Origin: Treponema bryantii
GTDB lineage: Bacteria; Spirochaetota; Spirochaetia; Treponematales; Treponemataceae
Direction: 5' to 3'
DNA: 64,000 bases
Assembly (NCBI RefSeq): GCF_900111035.1
Contig: NZ_FOFU01000001.1
Location: forward strand, 256,558-320,557
The translations under genes were made by a program, and so were the position numbers. Shown piece after piece: positions 29,086 to 39,002 of this stretch. Within the stretch, counting starts at the first letter, position 1, and each line of letters opens with the position of its first letter. The notes beneath the pieces are model-generated. The model had not been told where the DNA came from and ran no database searches. It saw only the letters and a program-made list of their open reading frames with translations.

Positions 29086-29870
29086 GTTTTTTTAAGAAGA
29101 AGAAAAAGAATACTGCTGCCGAAGAGGCGGAACAGATACAGCAGGAAATCTTAAACGAAGAAAAAAAAGACATGATTCAGGGTGTTGAGGATCTGTCTAA
29201 GACATCTGTAAAAGAAGTTATGATTCCCCGAATCGATGTTGATTTTATTTCCAGCGATACACCTCAGGAAGAACTTTTTACAAAGATAGTTACCAGCGGG
29301 CATTCACGCTTTCCTCTTTATACAGATTCAATTGATAATGTAATCGGTGTACTTTATGTAAAGGACATCATTAAATGTCTTGCCGAAAAAAAAGAAATCA
29401 ATCTTACAAATATGGCACGTAAAGCTTACTTTGTGCCGGAAAGCAAACGCATTGACTCGCTTCTTCGTGAGTTCCGCCGTCATCATCTTCATATTGCAAT
29501 TGCTATTGATGAGTACGGTGGAGTTTCCGGTATCGTAACAATGGAAGATATTATCGAGGAAATTGTTGGCGATATTCAGGATGAATTTGACAAGGAACAG
29601 GAAGATATCTTAAAGGTTAGCGATAATGTATGGCTTTGTGATGCCCGCGTAAATCTTGATGATTTGAATGAAACTCTGGAATCAGAATTCCCTAATGAAG
29701 ATTTTGATTCTCTTGGTGGATTTGTATTTGATTTATTCGGTAAAGTTCCTGTAAAATATGAAAAGGTGAGCTGGAACGAGTATGATTTTATCGTTCAGGA
29801 TATGGAAGGCCACCGAATCAATATGGTAAAAATTATTAAAAATATAGATGACGGAAAGGATGATGAGTAA
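29082..29870 (+). CDS. CorC/HlyC-type CBS-domain protein
   Basis: 262 residues. After a basic N-terminus, two CBS domains (about 45-175) begin at KEVMIPRIDVDFIS and include AIDEYGGVSGIVTMEDIIEEIVGDIQDE, split by convention into the family signature. A C-terminal CorC_HlyC domain (about 185-255) ends in HRINMVKI. The membrane DUF21 half seen in larger relatives is missing, so it is the soluble CorC form, linked to magnesium or cobalt efflux in enterobacteria. Confidence 0.88.
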   Translation: MSFFKKKKKNTAAEEAEQIQQEILNEEKKDMIQGVEDLSKTSVKEVMIPRIDVDFISSDTPQEELFTKIVTSGHSRFPLYTDSIDNVIGVLYVKDIIKCLAEKKEINLTNMARKAYFVPESKRIDSLLREFRRHHLHIAIAIDEYGGVSGIVTMEDIIEEIVGDIQDEFDKEQEDILKVSDNVWLCDARVNLDDLNETLESEFPNEDFDSLGGFVFDLFGKVPVKYEKVSWNEYDFIVQDMEGHRINMVKIIKNIDDGKDDE

Positions 29871-31947
29871 AAAATTAGCAGGGGTTGTATTATCGTTGAT
29901 TTTGGTTTCTGCTGCAGGAACGGCTTCGCTTTTTGCTGCAGAATCAAAAAATATCCTCAAGCTGTATAACGAAGCTGTTGAACTTCAAAACGAAGAAAAC
30001 TGGTATACCGCTTCGCAGTATTATATTGAGGTAGTTAATTCAAATCCTGCTTTTAGTGAAGCCTGGTTCCGTCTGGCAGACTGTTCTTATCATCTTGGTG
30101 AATTTGACCTTGCGTTCCAGTATCTTGAGAGCGCAGAAAAATACGAAAAAAACAGAAGTGAAATAAAGAACCTTAAGGGAATGATTTTACTGGCGCTTGG
30201 CCGTACAGATGAAGCACGCCAGATTTTTAATGAGGTTCTAAAAAAATATCCTAATGACATAGATGCTCATTTTGGTCTTGCTGAAATTGAGCTTTATGAC
30301 GGAAAATTTTCCGGCGCTGAAAATCAGTATGCAGAAGCGCTTAAACGTCAGAATACAAACAGAAAGGCTCTGCTTTCTCTGGCACTTGTCTGCGCAGAAA
30401 CAAAACGCTATTCACAGTCTGAAAAATATCTGAAGCAGGCAATGCAGTATTATTCTGGTGAACCTGAAGTTCATTATCTTGCCGCAATTATTTATACAAT
30501 GAAGGGAGATTATAAGTCTGCTGAAAAACATGCCCGAATTGCAGTTGAAATCCGCGGCGGTTATGAACAGGCTTACGAGCTCCTCGCACAGATAGTTTAC
30601 CTTCAGCATCGATATACAGAAGTAATAAATCTCTGCGATTTTATTATAGGTCGAAACCGAAATGCTTCTTCTGCCTGGTATTTAAAAGGTACTGCACAGG
30701 CAAAACTTGGAAATACAGATGAAGCAATTGCAACCTGGGATACAGGTCTTTCTGTAAGTCCTCAGGATGAGCTTATGCGTATGATGCTTGAGCTTACTGC
30801 AAAAAATGAACTTGATTTTGATGATGCACGCAGAAAACAGTGGGCATCTTATCATCTGAATAATGCAAGACAGTATGACAGCCGCTATGATAAGGCTGGA
30901 AGTACTTATGAATATCAAAGAGCACTGATGCTTGATCCTTCAAATGCTGTGGCTCGTCTTGCTTATGCTGATATTCTTGAACTTAATGGACTGCACGAGC
31001 TTTATTTGAGTCAGTTGAAGTTTGTAAAGGAAAATTCAGATACAGGACTTTCCAGAAATCTTAATGACACAATTGAAGCCTATGATTCTCTATTAAATAA
31101 TACACTCGCAAAAAGATGGAAGGTCGATGCATTCTATCTCGATAAAATCAGATGGAATATTGCAGTTTTCTATACAGAAAATACCTCTACTTTTAATCAT
31201 GCAGATTCAGACAGACTTACAGCACTTGCCTGTGGAGATGTATTCAGTGGCGTTGCAATAACTTCTGTAAAAACTCAGGTAACACCGGTTTCTGGTTATG
31301 GTGAAGCATTTAAAAATGCCCGCGCGAATAATTTTGATTATTTTGTAATGGTTTCTTTGAGTGAAGGTGAGGATGATGTAAGCCTTAGCGCTACAATGTA
31401 CTCGGGAAGAACTGGAACAGAAACCTTTAATGAAAAATATTACGCTACAGGAAACAATCGTTTTTCTACAGTTTTAAGACGCTTTAGAAATTCTGTTCTG
31501 GAAAAACTTACAGTTCGCGGAAAGATTCTTCAGAGAAACGGAAAAACAGTTCTGATAGATTTAGGTCGTTCAGAAAACATTGTGAAGGATGCTGAATTTA
31601 AGATTGTTCGTAAAGGAGCTGTAAAAACAGCAGATGCTGGAAGCGGACTTTTCTTCCGTGATGAAGATGTAGTTGGAATGCTCGTAGTTACTGAAGCAGG
31701 AGAAGAAGTCTCTGAAGCTTTAATTACGAGTCACGGATTTTATGACAGAATCAATGAAGGGGATGAACTTGTTCTTGTAAGTATGCCTGCCCAGAATTCT
31801 GAAGCCGGAATGGATACAGTTCCTAATGCAGATGAAGAAGGAAAGCCTGTCGTAAATAACAGCGTAAAGGGCGACGAACTTGTTGCTGAAATTAAAAAGG
31901 CCGTAGAAAGACCTGCAATTATAGATTTACTGAGAAAAATCCGCTAG
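29863..31947 (+). CDS. Exported TPR-repeat protein
   Basis: 694 residues. A signal peptide (MSKKLAGVVLSLILVSAAG, ending near LFAAE) precedes about eight to ten TPR-like units (about 30-380) such as AWFRLADCSYHLGEFDLAF. The C-terminal part (about 400-640) has a beta-rich domain with an LIDLG turn that I do not recognise. ATG 29863 is used because it begins the signal peptide and overlaps the corC stop. Its stop shares the palindrome CTAG (31944-31947) with the stop of the convergent gene. Confidence 0.83.
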   Translation: MSKKLAGVVLSLILVSAAGTASLFAAESKNILKLYNEAVELQNEENWYTASQYYIEVVNSNPAFSEAWFRLADCSYHLGEFDLAFQYLESAEKYEKNRSEIKNLKGMILLALGRTDEARQIFNEVLKKYPNDIDAHFGLAEIELYDGKFSGAENQYAEALKRQNTNRKALLSLALVCAETKRYSQSEKYLKQAMQYYSGEPEVHYLAAIIYTMKGDYKSAEKHARIAVEIRGGYEQAYELLAQIVYLQHRYTEVINLCDFIIGRNRNASSAWYLKGTAQAKLGNTDEAIATWDTGLSVSPQDELMRMMLELTAKNELDFDDARRKQWASYHLNNARQYDSRYDKAGSTYEYQRALMLDPSNAVARLAYADILELNGLHELYLSQLKFVKENSDTGLSRNLNDTIEAYDSLLNNTLAKRWKVDAFYLDKIRWNIAVFYTENTSTFNHADSDRLTALACGDVFSGVAITSVKTQVTPVSGYGEAFKNARANNFDYFVMVSLSEGEDDVSLSATMYSGRTGTETFNEKYYATGNNRFSTVLRRFRNSVLEKLTVRGKILQRNGKTVLIDLGRSENIVKDAEFKIVRKGAVKTADAGSGLFFRDEDVVGMLVVTEAGEEVSEALITSHGFYDRINEGDELVLVSMPAQNSEAGMDTVPNADEEGKPVVNNSVKGDELVAEIKKAVERPAIIDLLRKIR

Positions 31948-32819
31948 ATTCTGTCTAAAGCTGCTTCAAGCCATTTCTGAGAAAGGTTAGGGAACGCAGA
32001 CTGAACTTTTACGAAACTTTTTACAGAATCTTCATAATTATGATTAAAATACTGAGCCTCTCCAAGATAAAAGCAGGCTCGGTTTCTTGTCTCAATACTT
32101 ATATTTGTTCCAATTAAGTGATTCAACTTATCAATTGTTTCTTTATATTTCTTAGTAACAAAAGAAGTCTTTAAGATTTCAAAAAGCAGATAAGCATCTC
32201 CGCCATCTGGAGAAACAAGATCTTCTTCAAAAATATATGGTGTAAGAATTGTTGCCGGGGTAGCTTTTGAGTTTCCACCGGTAAGACTTGTAACTTTAGA
32301 GGCTGTTTTGTCAGAAATCAAAGGTTCTGAACCAACTCCTTCAATGATATCCAGATAAGGAAGCGGTGTTTTTCTCAAAGTTCCGTCTGGATACATCGTC
32401 TCATATTCAGCTTTTTCTTCCGGCTGTTCAACAACCTTTTTTGTAATCAAATGTACACTGGTAATTGTAGAGTTAAAGGATAAAAGCACGAGGTCGTATG
32501 GGCCTGCTGAAGTCTCCGAAATCACCGTGTAATAATAATCCCTGAGATCCTCCAATTGGTCCGTGTATCCGGCCCGGTCCGGTGTAAGAGTAGCAACCGG
32601 TTCAAGCCCTCTCAACTGGCCGTAAGAAGAAATCTGCTCTGTAGTTCTATATAACAAAAGGTTGTATAAAGCCGGTTCCGGATTCTCAGGAAGCTGCCAG
32701 GTAATACGAACCTTCTTTCCATTTCCAGCCCGGGCCTGTATGTCGCGGACAAGGGGGCGGTCAGCAAATAAATGAGCAGCACAGAGTATCAAAATTAACG
32801 GGCAAATCAGTTTCTTCAT
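31944..32819 (-). CDS. Exported protein with fibronectin III-like and TPR-like parts
   Basis: 291 residues from the ATG at 32819, which begins a classical signal peptide (MKKLICPLILILCAAHLFA). An upstream in-frame ATG at 32855 only adds an unlikely leader. Residues about 25-125 have the strand pattern of a fibronectin type III domain (VRITWQLPENPE). The end has a helix pair with ACFYLGEAQYFNHNYEDSV, TPR-like. The function is unknown. It has no ribosome binding site, and a promoter-like pair ends 7 nt before the ATG. Confidence 0.78.
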   Translation of the reverse strand: MKKLICPLILILCAAHLFADRPLVRDIQARAGNGKKVRITWQLPENPEPALYNLLLYRTTEQISSYGQLRGLEPVATLTPDRAGYTDQLEDLRDYYYTVISETSAGPYDLVLLSFNSTITSVHLITKKVVEQPEEKAEYETMYPDGTLRKTPLPYLDIIEGVGSEPLISDKTASKVTSLTGGNSKATPATILTPYIFEEDLVSPDGGDAYLLFEILKTSFVTKKYKETIDKLNHLIGTNISIETRNRACFYLGEAQYFNHNYEDSVKSFVKVQSAFPNLSQKWLEAALDRI

Positions 32820-32826
32820 ATATATT

Positions 32827-32870
32827 ATAATATAGTTAGAATTGCAGAAAATCAAGTTTACTGATATTCT
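32827..32870. promoter_or_regulatory. Interlocked divergent promoters for 32819 gene and prfB
   Basis: Minus strand: TTGATT (32855-32850), 17 bp, TATTAT (32832-32827), 7 nt to the ATG at 32819. Plus strand: TTGCAG (32842-32847), 17 bp, TATTCT (32865-32870), 6 nt to the ATG at 32877. The whole divergent region is 57 bp. Both predicted transcripts would start at or near the start codon. Confidence 0.5.
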
Positions 32871-32876
32871 AAGCGT

Positions 32877-34014
32877 ATGTTAGAAGAAATAAAATTACCT
32901 GTTGAACAGTTGAGAGAAGAAATTATGAACGTCTGGGGGCGTCTTTGACTCTGCTGCAATTGAAAAAGCAATAGCAGATAAAGAAAAGCTTACAGAAGCA
33001 GACGGTTTTTGGGATGATCATGAAGCGGCAGAAAAAGTAATGAGCCAGATTCGAAAACTCAAAAGCCGCATAGAACCGTGGAAAAAAATCATAGCAGATA
33101 TGGATGACCTTGAGGCCATGTACGAGCTTGCCGCAGAATCAGGCGAGCAGAGCGATGAAGATGAAGTTCGCTCAATGTATGAGGCTGCAAAGGCACAGTT
33201 TGATAAATTAAATATTCTGAACCTTCTTTCTGGAGAAGTAGACCAGAACGATGCCTTCCTTACAGTACACGCAGGAGCCGGTGGAACTGAAGCCTGTGAC
33301 TGGGCCTTTATGCTCAGCCGTATGTATTTAAGATGGGCAGAACGTCACGGTTATAAAACAGAAGTTGTAGATGAACTTGAAGCAGAAGGTGGAATTAAAT
33401 CTATTACAATTCAGATTTCCGGCGACTTTGTTTACGGTTACCTTAAGGGTGAAGGTGGTATTCACCGCCTGGTACGTATTTCTCCGTTTGATGCAAATGC
33501 ACGCCGTCACACAAGTTTTGCTTCGGTTTACGTTTATCCTGTTCTGGATGATACAATTGAAGTTGACATCAAACCTGAAGATCTCCGCGTAGATACTTAC
33601 CGTGCAGGTGGAAAGGGTGGACAGCACGTAAACAAAACAGACTCTGCCGTTCGCTTTACTCATATTCCGACTGGAATTGTTGTTGCCTGCCAGACAGAGC
33701 GCAGTCAGCTTATGAACCGCCAGACCTGTATGAACATGCTTAAGGCACGGCTTTACGAATACTACCGCGAGCAGAAAGAAAAAGAGAACTCAAAGTTCAT
33801 GGCAGAAAAAAAGGATATTTCTTTTGGAAGCCAGATCCGCTCTTATGTATTCTGTCCATATACAATGGTAAAAGACCATCGTACCCGTTTCTCTGTAGGA
33901 AACATTCAGGCTGTAATGGACGGTGACCTCGACGATTTTATGAACGCATACCTTGTTGCAAAATGGAAGGGACTTCCAATGGATGGCTCTGGGGATGATG
34001 ACGAAGAGGTTTAG
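32877..34014 (+). CDS. prfB: Peptide chain release factor 2 (programmed +1 frameshift)
   Basis: Releases peptides at UGA and UAA. Translation from ATG 32877 reads 23 codons to CTT and then an in-frame TGA (32946-32948). A +1 shift at CTT-T continues with GAC (32947) in the frame that stops at 34014, giving 378 residues. The G-rich stretch TGGGGG just upstream fits the internal Shine-Dalgarno stimulator. The RF2 anticodon motif SPF (ISPFDANARRH) and the peptidyl-release motif GGQ (GGKGGQHVNKT) are intact. An ATG at 33040 in the second frame is internal, not the start. Low RF2 favours the shift, giving autoregulation. Confidence 0.96.
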
Positions 34015-35704
34015 TGCATTATTTCTGATAATTATTCTCAACGGGGTTAGCCTTTGCCTGCCGCTCTTCTGTGAGAGCGGTAAGTGGACTATTGCCGCTC
34101 AGAAATTTACTGCTGATAATGTGTCTAACGAAGATAATGTAAATTCAAAAACTGCAGAAATGCTTCCTTCAGATATTCTGGAAAAAATTGGAACTGCTGT
34201 TACCAGAAATGTAATGCCGGAAGAACAGTTTGAACGTACAAAATACAAACTCCGAACTGAACGGCAGTCACTGTTTTTACAGCTTTCTGCAGAATATAAA
34301 AAAAGAGATTCACTCGTTCTTGCAAATTATTCTGATTATAAATTGAAGACGGCCCTTAAGGAGTCACAGAAAAAAATTACAAGCTTACAGGAAAAAATAA
34401 CTGCTAATCTGGACGAATTAAAAAAAGCAACCGAAGAAAATGAAAGAAAAATGGCTGCCGTTGCAAACGGTGATGCTGAACTTCAAACTCAGGAATCTGA
34501 GTTAAATAAATTCAAAAACTTATTTAAGAAGATTTTTGAAAAGGATGAAAGTCTGATTCAGCAGGAACAGATCAGTTTTTATGGAAATGATGTTTCAAAA
34601 CTTTATACACCGTCAAATGAGTTAAAGGAGCTGGCTGTAACAGATTCCCTTTATGAAAAGGCTGTAGTAAATGCGGGAATCAACACTCTGCTTACAGGGC
34701 ATTATTCAAAGTACGGAGATTATATTTCTGTATATGTTGATATGTATATATATCCTGGAGTAAGAAAGATTGGTTCGGTAGCAGAAGTAGGTTCTGTAAA
34801 AGAACTGGAACTTATAACTACAAGTATTGCAATGCAGCTTGTTCCGGTAATTTCAAATTCTCTTCCTGTTGAACTTGTTGTTGCTGTTTCCCCTCAGGAA
34901 GCTGCTCCAAAAACAGTTGTTTATATTGATGACGTGCTTCAGAAAATCGAAAGCGGAAAGCTAATTGTGGATTCTGGTATTCATACAATTCAGTTTATTT
35001 CTGAAGGATATAAGGCAGCCGGAACAACATACGCATTTGAAGGAAATAAAAAATATTTTATCGATATAAATTTTGAAAAGCCAAAATCGGGATTTATTCA
35101 GGTTGAATTAAAAAAGCCTCTGAACGGAAGTCTTTTGATGAATGGCGAACGTGCGATTGAAGTTGAACCGCAAAAATCACAAATCGCAATAAATGGAAAA
35201 GAAATCTTAGGTGAGTTTGTAGCAGAAAATGGAGAAACGGCTTTTTTCTATATTCCGCATAAGCTTACTTTTGACAGCAGTAATGTCATAATCAATCCAA
35301 AGCCTATGGACAGAATGGCTTATATAGATAAACGCCGCAAAATTATGTACACTTCGTACAGTATTTTTATCATATCTCTGATTCCAACTTTTTATACACT
35401 TGCGAATTTTAAGAATAATGCAAATCTGTATGCAAATAATCAGATTGATTATGAAACGGCAAAGAACTGGCAGACAGCATCTAATGTCTCCAAAGCAATT
35501 TCTTTAGGCTGCGGATTATTCTGGGGCTATGAACTTGTCAGATATCTGATGGCTGCAAACTCTGTTTTGCCTCAAAAAGCAAAAGCATCAAAGAATTCAG
35601 AGTTTATTTATTATACTCCTGAAGAACTGGAAGAAATTAAAAAACGAAATAATACTGTTGAAACAGAAGAAATATCAAATCAAAAAGATGGAGAAACAGA
35701 ATGA
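33995..35704 (+). CDS. Exported coiled-coil protein with PEGA-like region and C-terminal helix
   Basis: About 569 residues. A signal sequence (MTKRFSALFLIIILNGVSL) begins at either ATG 33995 or 33998, inside the end of prfB. The exact start is uncertain. Residues about 80-190 are a charged coiled coil. Residues about 305-430 hold repeated strand segments reminiscent of PEGA domains (VVYIDDVLQKIESGKLIVDS, GSLLMNGERAIEV). A hydrophobic segment near 465-490 may anchor the C-terminus. I cannot name a function. It overlaps ftsY by 4 bp. Confidence 0.75.
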   Translation: MMTKRFSALFLIIILNGVSLCLPLFCESGKWTIAAQKFTADNVSNEDNVNSKTAEMLPSDILEKIGTAVTRNVMPEEQFERTKYKLRTERQSLFLQLSAEYKKRDSLVLANYSDYKLKTALKESQKKITSLQEKITANLDELKKATEENERKMAAVANGDAELQTQESELNKFKNLFKKIFEKDESLIQQEQISFYGNDVSKLYTPSNELKELAVTDSLYEKAVVNAGINTLLTGHYSKYGDYISVYVDMYIYPGVRKIGSVAEVGSVKELELITTSIAMQLVPVISNSLPVELVVAVSPQEAAPKTVVYIDDVLQKIESGKLIVDSGIHTIQFISEGYKAAGTTYAFEGNKKYFIDINFEKPKSGFIQVELKKPLNGSLLMNGERAIEVEPQKSQIAINGKEILGEFVAENGETAFFYIPHKLTFDSSNVIINPKPMDRMAYIDKRRKIMYTSYSIFIISLIPTFYTLANFKNNANLYANNQIDYETAKNWQTASNVSKAISLGCGLFWGYELVRYLMAANSVLPQKAKASKNSEFIYYTPEELEEIKKRNNTVETEEISNQKDGETE

Positions 35705-36579
35705 AACAATCCTTTGGCGAAAAACTGAAATCGCTTTTTTCAAAGAGCAGTACAATAAACGAAGATTTTTTTGAAGAACTTACTGATATGCTGGTAGAAG
35801 GTGATATCGGTGCAAAAACTGCTTTTGAAGTAGTTGATGAACTTGAGTCAATTTGTGATAAAGAAAAAATCCGTGAGCATGATGCCATTCTTGCAAAACT
35901 TAAAGAGCTTCTGCTTAAGGATGTACGTTCAGTTTATCTTATACCTGAAGCAGGCAAACAGAATGTATGGATGATGCTTGGTGTAAATGGTGTTGGTAAA
36001 ACAACAACTGCAGCTAAGCTTGCAAAATATTTTAAAAACAACGGCGTAGAAAATATTGTAATGGCAAGTGCAGATACATTCCGTGCTGCCGCTATTGAGC
36101 AGCTTGCTCTTCATGGAGAACGGCTTGGAGTTCGTGTCGTAAGTCATCAGCATGGTTCTGATCCATCTGCAGTTGTTTATGATGCAGCAGATGCACTTCG
36201 CGCAGCTGGTCCTGGTCTTGTTATTGCAGATACTGCAGGACGTCTTCATAATAAAGAAAATCTTGTCCGAGAACTTCAGAAGATTGACCGTACCTGCGGT
36301 TTAAAAGCTGACGAAGGCTGCTATAAAAAAATTCTAGTAATTGATTCAACTACTGGTCAAAATGCTTTGAGACAGGCTGAAGTTTTTAATGAGGCTGTAA
36401 AAATCGATGCAATCATCATGACAAAATATGATTCAACAGCAAAGGGCGGAGTGGCAGTTTCTATTGGCCGTGAGCTTGGACTTCCTGTTGCTTATATCTG
36501 TACTGGTGAAGGTTATGATAATATTGCTCCATTTAATGCAGAAGCTTATATAAATGAATTTCTTTCTATGCAGGGCTAA
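35701..36579 (+). CDS. ftsY: Signal recognition particle receptor FtsY
   Basis: GTPase that docks SRP-ribosome complexes at the inner membrane. 292 residues with the N domain (1-85) and G domain: GVNGVGKTTTAAKL (G1), ADTFRAAAIEQL, DTAGRLHNKENL (G3), TKYDSTAKGG (G4). The long acidic A domain of E. coli FtsY is absent, as in many bacteria. It begins in the stop of the previous gene. Confidence 0.96.
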   Translation: MKQSFGEKLKSLFSKSSTINEDFFEELTDMLVEGDIGAKTAFEVVDELESICDKEKIREHDAILAKLKELLLKDVRSVYLIPEAGKQNVWMMLGVNGVGKTTTAAKLAKYFKNNGVENIVMASADTFRAAAIEQLALHGERLGVRVVSHQHGSDPSAVVYDAADALRAAGPGLVIADTAGRLHNKENLVRELQKIDRTCGLKADEGCYKKILVIDSTTGQNALRQAEVFNEAVKIDAIIMTKYDSTAKGGVAVSIGRELGLPVAYICTGEGYDNIAPFNAEAYINEFLSMQG

Positions 36580-36588
36580 TACCAGTCA

Positions 36589-37704
36589 ATGAACGCACGT
36601 TTTATTCTGAGACAAAGTTTTTTATTTTCTCTGATTTTTCTGCTGCTGGCGACTTTGTTTGTTTCCTGTAAAAAACGCGGACAACAGACTGATGTAGAAA
36701 ACTCTGCCGAAGAAAAATCAGATGAGGAATTGTATTCTTTTTACAGTCCTGCAGAAGATGACGCTTCCTGGGTAGAAGAGCTTTTGCTGCATATTGAAGA
36801 AGAGAGAATTGCAGAAGAACTTTCTAAGATGGAAGACTCTCTGACAGAATATCAGATTGACGAAATACCGCCTGAAGTTTCAGAGACAGAAGAGACTGCT
36901 GAATCAGAAGAAACTCAAGCCGAAGAAAAAGTTTTCATTGGAAAAAACAATGAAATGAGATTCTTTGAATACAATAATGAAATTCTCATGCCGCAATATA
37001 CAGAGGACGGGCTTATTATAATTCATTCTGCAGACGGAAATGTTGTCAGAAATTTTTACAATAATGATTATCAGCTTGTAAAAAAAGAAGAGTGGAAAAT
37101 TGCTTCTGCGTCAGATGCAAAGAAACTTCGTAGCGAGATATTTGTTTATTCAGAAGAGACAGGAAAAGTTATTAAGAAGGATATTCTTACAGATACTGAT
37201 GTTGAAACTGTAAATTATAATTCAGATTCATCACCTGTTGCTTCTGTGAAGTATATTTTGAAGGATGAAAAAAGATATCTGGTTATGGAAAGAAACTGGT
37301 TTTATGATGAACAGAATCGTATTCTAAAAGACGAACAGAAGGAATACTCTTATAAGGATTCTGTTTATGATAATAAGCCTGTCCTTTTTTCAAAAAGATA
37401 TGAATATAATTATACAAATACAGATGAACTGAATAACGAAAAAGATGCTGAAGATACAACTGAAAACACTACAGATAATACAGCTCCAATTCCACCAGAT
37501 TCAAAATATTTTGAAAATGATGTGTTAAAAATGCAGAATCAATATACAAAGAAAAAAGGAACTTATTTAACCAGAATATATTTTGATTCCGTTTTTTCTG
37601 TCATAACTTATTATGAAGATGACTTCCGCCTTCGTGATGAATATTATAATAACGGTCGCTTATTCAGAACAAAGGTTTACGAAAGAGTTGGAGAAGGAAA
37701 TTGA
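36589..37704 (+). CDS. Acidic lipoprotein of unknown function
   Basis: 371 residues. A signal peptide ends in the lipobox LFVSC (Cys27). The next 90 residues are very acidic and probably unstructured. The rest has repeated strand-turn units of the kind YNNDYQLVKKEEW and FYDEQNRILKDEQ, as in MORN or YD-type repeat proteins. It sits immediately before, and overlaps by 4 bp, the Lol-type transporter genes that would sort lipoproteins. That link is only contextual. Confidence 0.78.
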   Translation: MNARFILRQSFLFSLIFLLLATLFVSCKKRGQQTDVENSAEEKSDEELYSFYSPAEDDASWVEELLLHIEEERIAEELSKMEDSLTEYQIDEIPPEVSETEETAESEETQAEEKVFIGKNNEMRFFEYNNEILMPQYTEDGLIIIHSADGNVVRNFYNNDYQLVKKEEWKIASASDAKKLRSEIFVYSEETGKVIKKDILTDTDVETVNYNSDSSPVASVKYILKDEKRYLVMERNWFYDEQNRILKDEQKEYSYKDSVYDNKPVLFSKRYEYNYTNTDELNNEKDAEDTTENTTDNTAPIPPDSKYFENDVLKMQNQYTKKKGTYLTRIYFDSVFSVITYYEDDFRLRDEYYNNGRLFRTKVYERVGEGN

Positions 37705-39002
37705 AAAAGAACTTAATTACACAAATCAGATGGATTTCCGCAGTTTCCAGACGCTTTGCCCGTGTAGACAGAAAGGGACGTTCTGCAGTTACTTCAAGAC
37801 TTGCGACTCTTGGTATCTGCTTTGGTGTTATGACACTTACTGTTGTAATGAGCATTATGAATGGTTTTCAGATGAGCTTTATAGATGCAATTCTGGAGGT
37901 TTCGTCATATCATCTACGTGCAGTTGATGTGCCAGAGCATTTAGAAAAGAATCTGATTTCTGTTTGTGCTGAAGATAAGCATGTTGCAGCCTGTGTTCCT
38001 TTTTATGAGTCTCAGGTTTTAATGACTGGCGAAAAAGGTGGAGCAGTTGCCGTTAATGTTCGTGCTGCTGATGAAGCAATTTACTACGAAGATGAAGGCT
38101 TTAGAAAGCAGCTTAAAATGCTTTCCGGAGCTTTTGATTTTTCTGATTCTGATTCAATAATATTAGGAAGTTCTCTGGCACGGAATCTAGGTGTTCGTGT
38201 TGGAAGCAATGTTAACCTGCTCGTAATGAGTGGTGGAAGTGATGTAGAACTTTTTTCTTCCGATAGAATTTTTACAGTTCGCGGCATTTTTACTACCGGC
38301 TATGCAGAAATAAATAACTCCTATGCTTTTGTCGGTACAGAAGCTGCTAAGAAATATTTCGGAAGTTCTGCTAAAAAAATCTGGGGAATTAAGCTTCATA
38401 AATACGATGGAGATTTACGAGCGATTTCTTCTCTTAAAAAAGAACTTCCTCAAATCAATTTTCTTTCATGGAGAAACTTTAACCGGACTTTCTTTGGTGC
38501 ATTGCGAATTGAAAAAAATATGCTGCTGCTTTTAGTAGCACTTATTTTTGTTGTCGTTGCAATAAATATTTATAACGGTATGCGCCGTCTTGTTTTTGAG
38601 CGCCGAACAGAAATTGCAGTATTGTCTGCCTTGGGAGCACGTAAATCTGGAATAAAGGCAATTTTTATAATGCGTGGATTTATTATGGGAACTCTCGGTG
38701 CTCTTGTTGGAGTTTTACTAGGTCTGCTTATCAGTTTGAATACAGATGTTGTATTTACTGCTGCTGCAAAATTGATGTATGCAATTCAATATTTGGTCAC
38801 TGCAATTACAGACAGACAGAATCTTCAGTATGTACAGGTTAATTCTTCTTATAATCTTTATGCAACAATACCAGCACGTGTTTTCCCTGGAGAAGTTACA
38901 GCAATAGCACTTTTTGGAATTCTTTCACCGCTTATTGCTTCACTTGCTGCAAGTAAAAATGTTTTGAAAATGACAGTTTCGGAGGTACTTCATAATGAGT
39001 AA
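37701..39002 (+). CDS. LolC/LolE-type ABC permease (first)
   Basis: 433 residues. One N-terminal membrane helix (about 30-55), a large extracytoplasmic domain (about 60-265) and three C-terminal helices give the MacB/LolC-E topology. The FtsX-type segment ERRTEIAVLSALGARKSGI is clear. With the ATPase and second permease downstream it forms a LolCDE-like complex that releases lipoproteins from the inner membrane. It overlaps the ATPase gene by 8 bp. Confidence 0.88.
   Translation: MKKNLITQIRWISAVSRRFARVDRKGRSAVTSRLATLGICFGVMTLTVVMSIMNGFQMSFIDAILEVSSYHLRAVDVPEHLEKNLISVCAEDKHVAACVPFYESQVLMTGEKGGAVAVNVRAADEAIYYEDEGFRKQLKMLSGAFDFSDSDSIILGSSLARNLGVRVGSNVNLLVMSGGSDVELFSSDRIFTVRGIFTTGYAEINNSYAFVGTEAAKKYFGSSAKKIWGIKLHKYDGDLRAISSLKKELPQINFLSWRNFNRTFFGALRIEKNMLLLLVALIFVVVAINIYNGMRRLVFERRTEIAVLSALGARKSGIKAIFIMRGFIMGTLGALVGVLLGLLISLNTDVVFTAAAKLMYAIQYLVTAITDRQNLQYVQVNSSYNLYATIPARVFPGEVTAIALFGILSPLIASLAASKNVLKMTVSEVLHNE

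Noticed and set aside
32947-33039. Frameshifted or broken prfB
   Set aside because: The shift occurs exactly at the canonical CTT-TGA-C site, so it is programmed and not damage.
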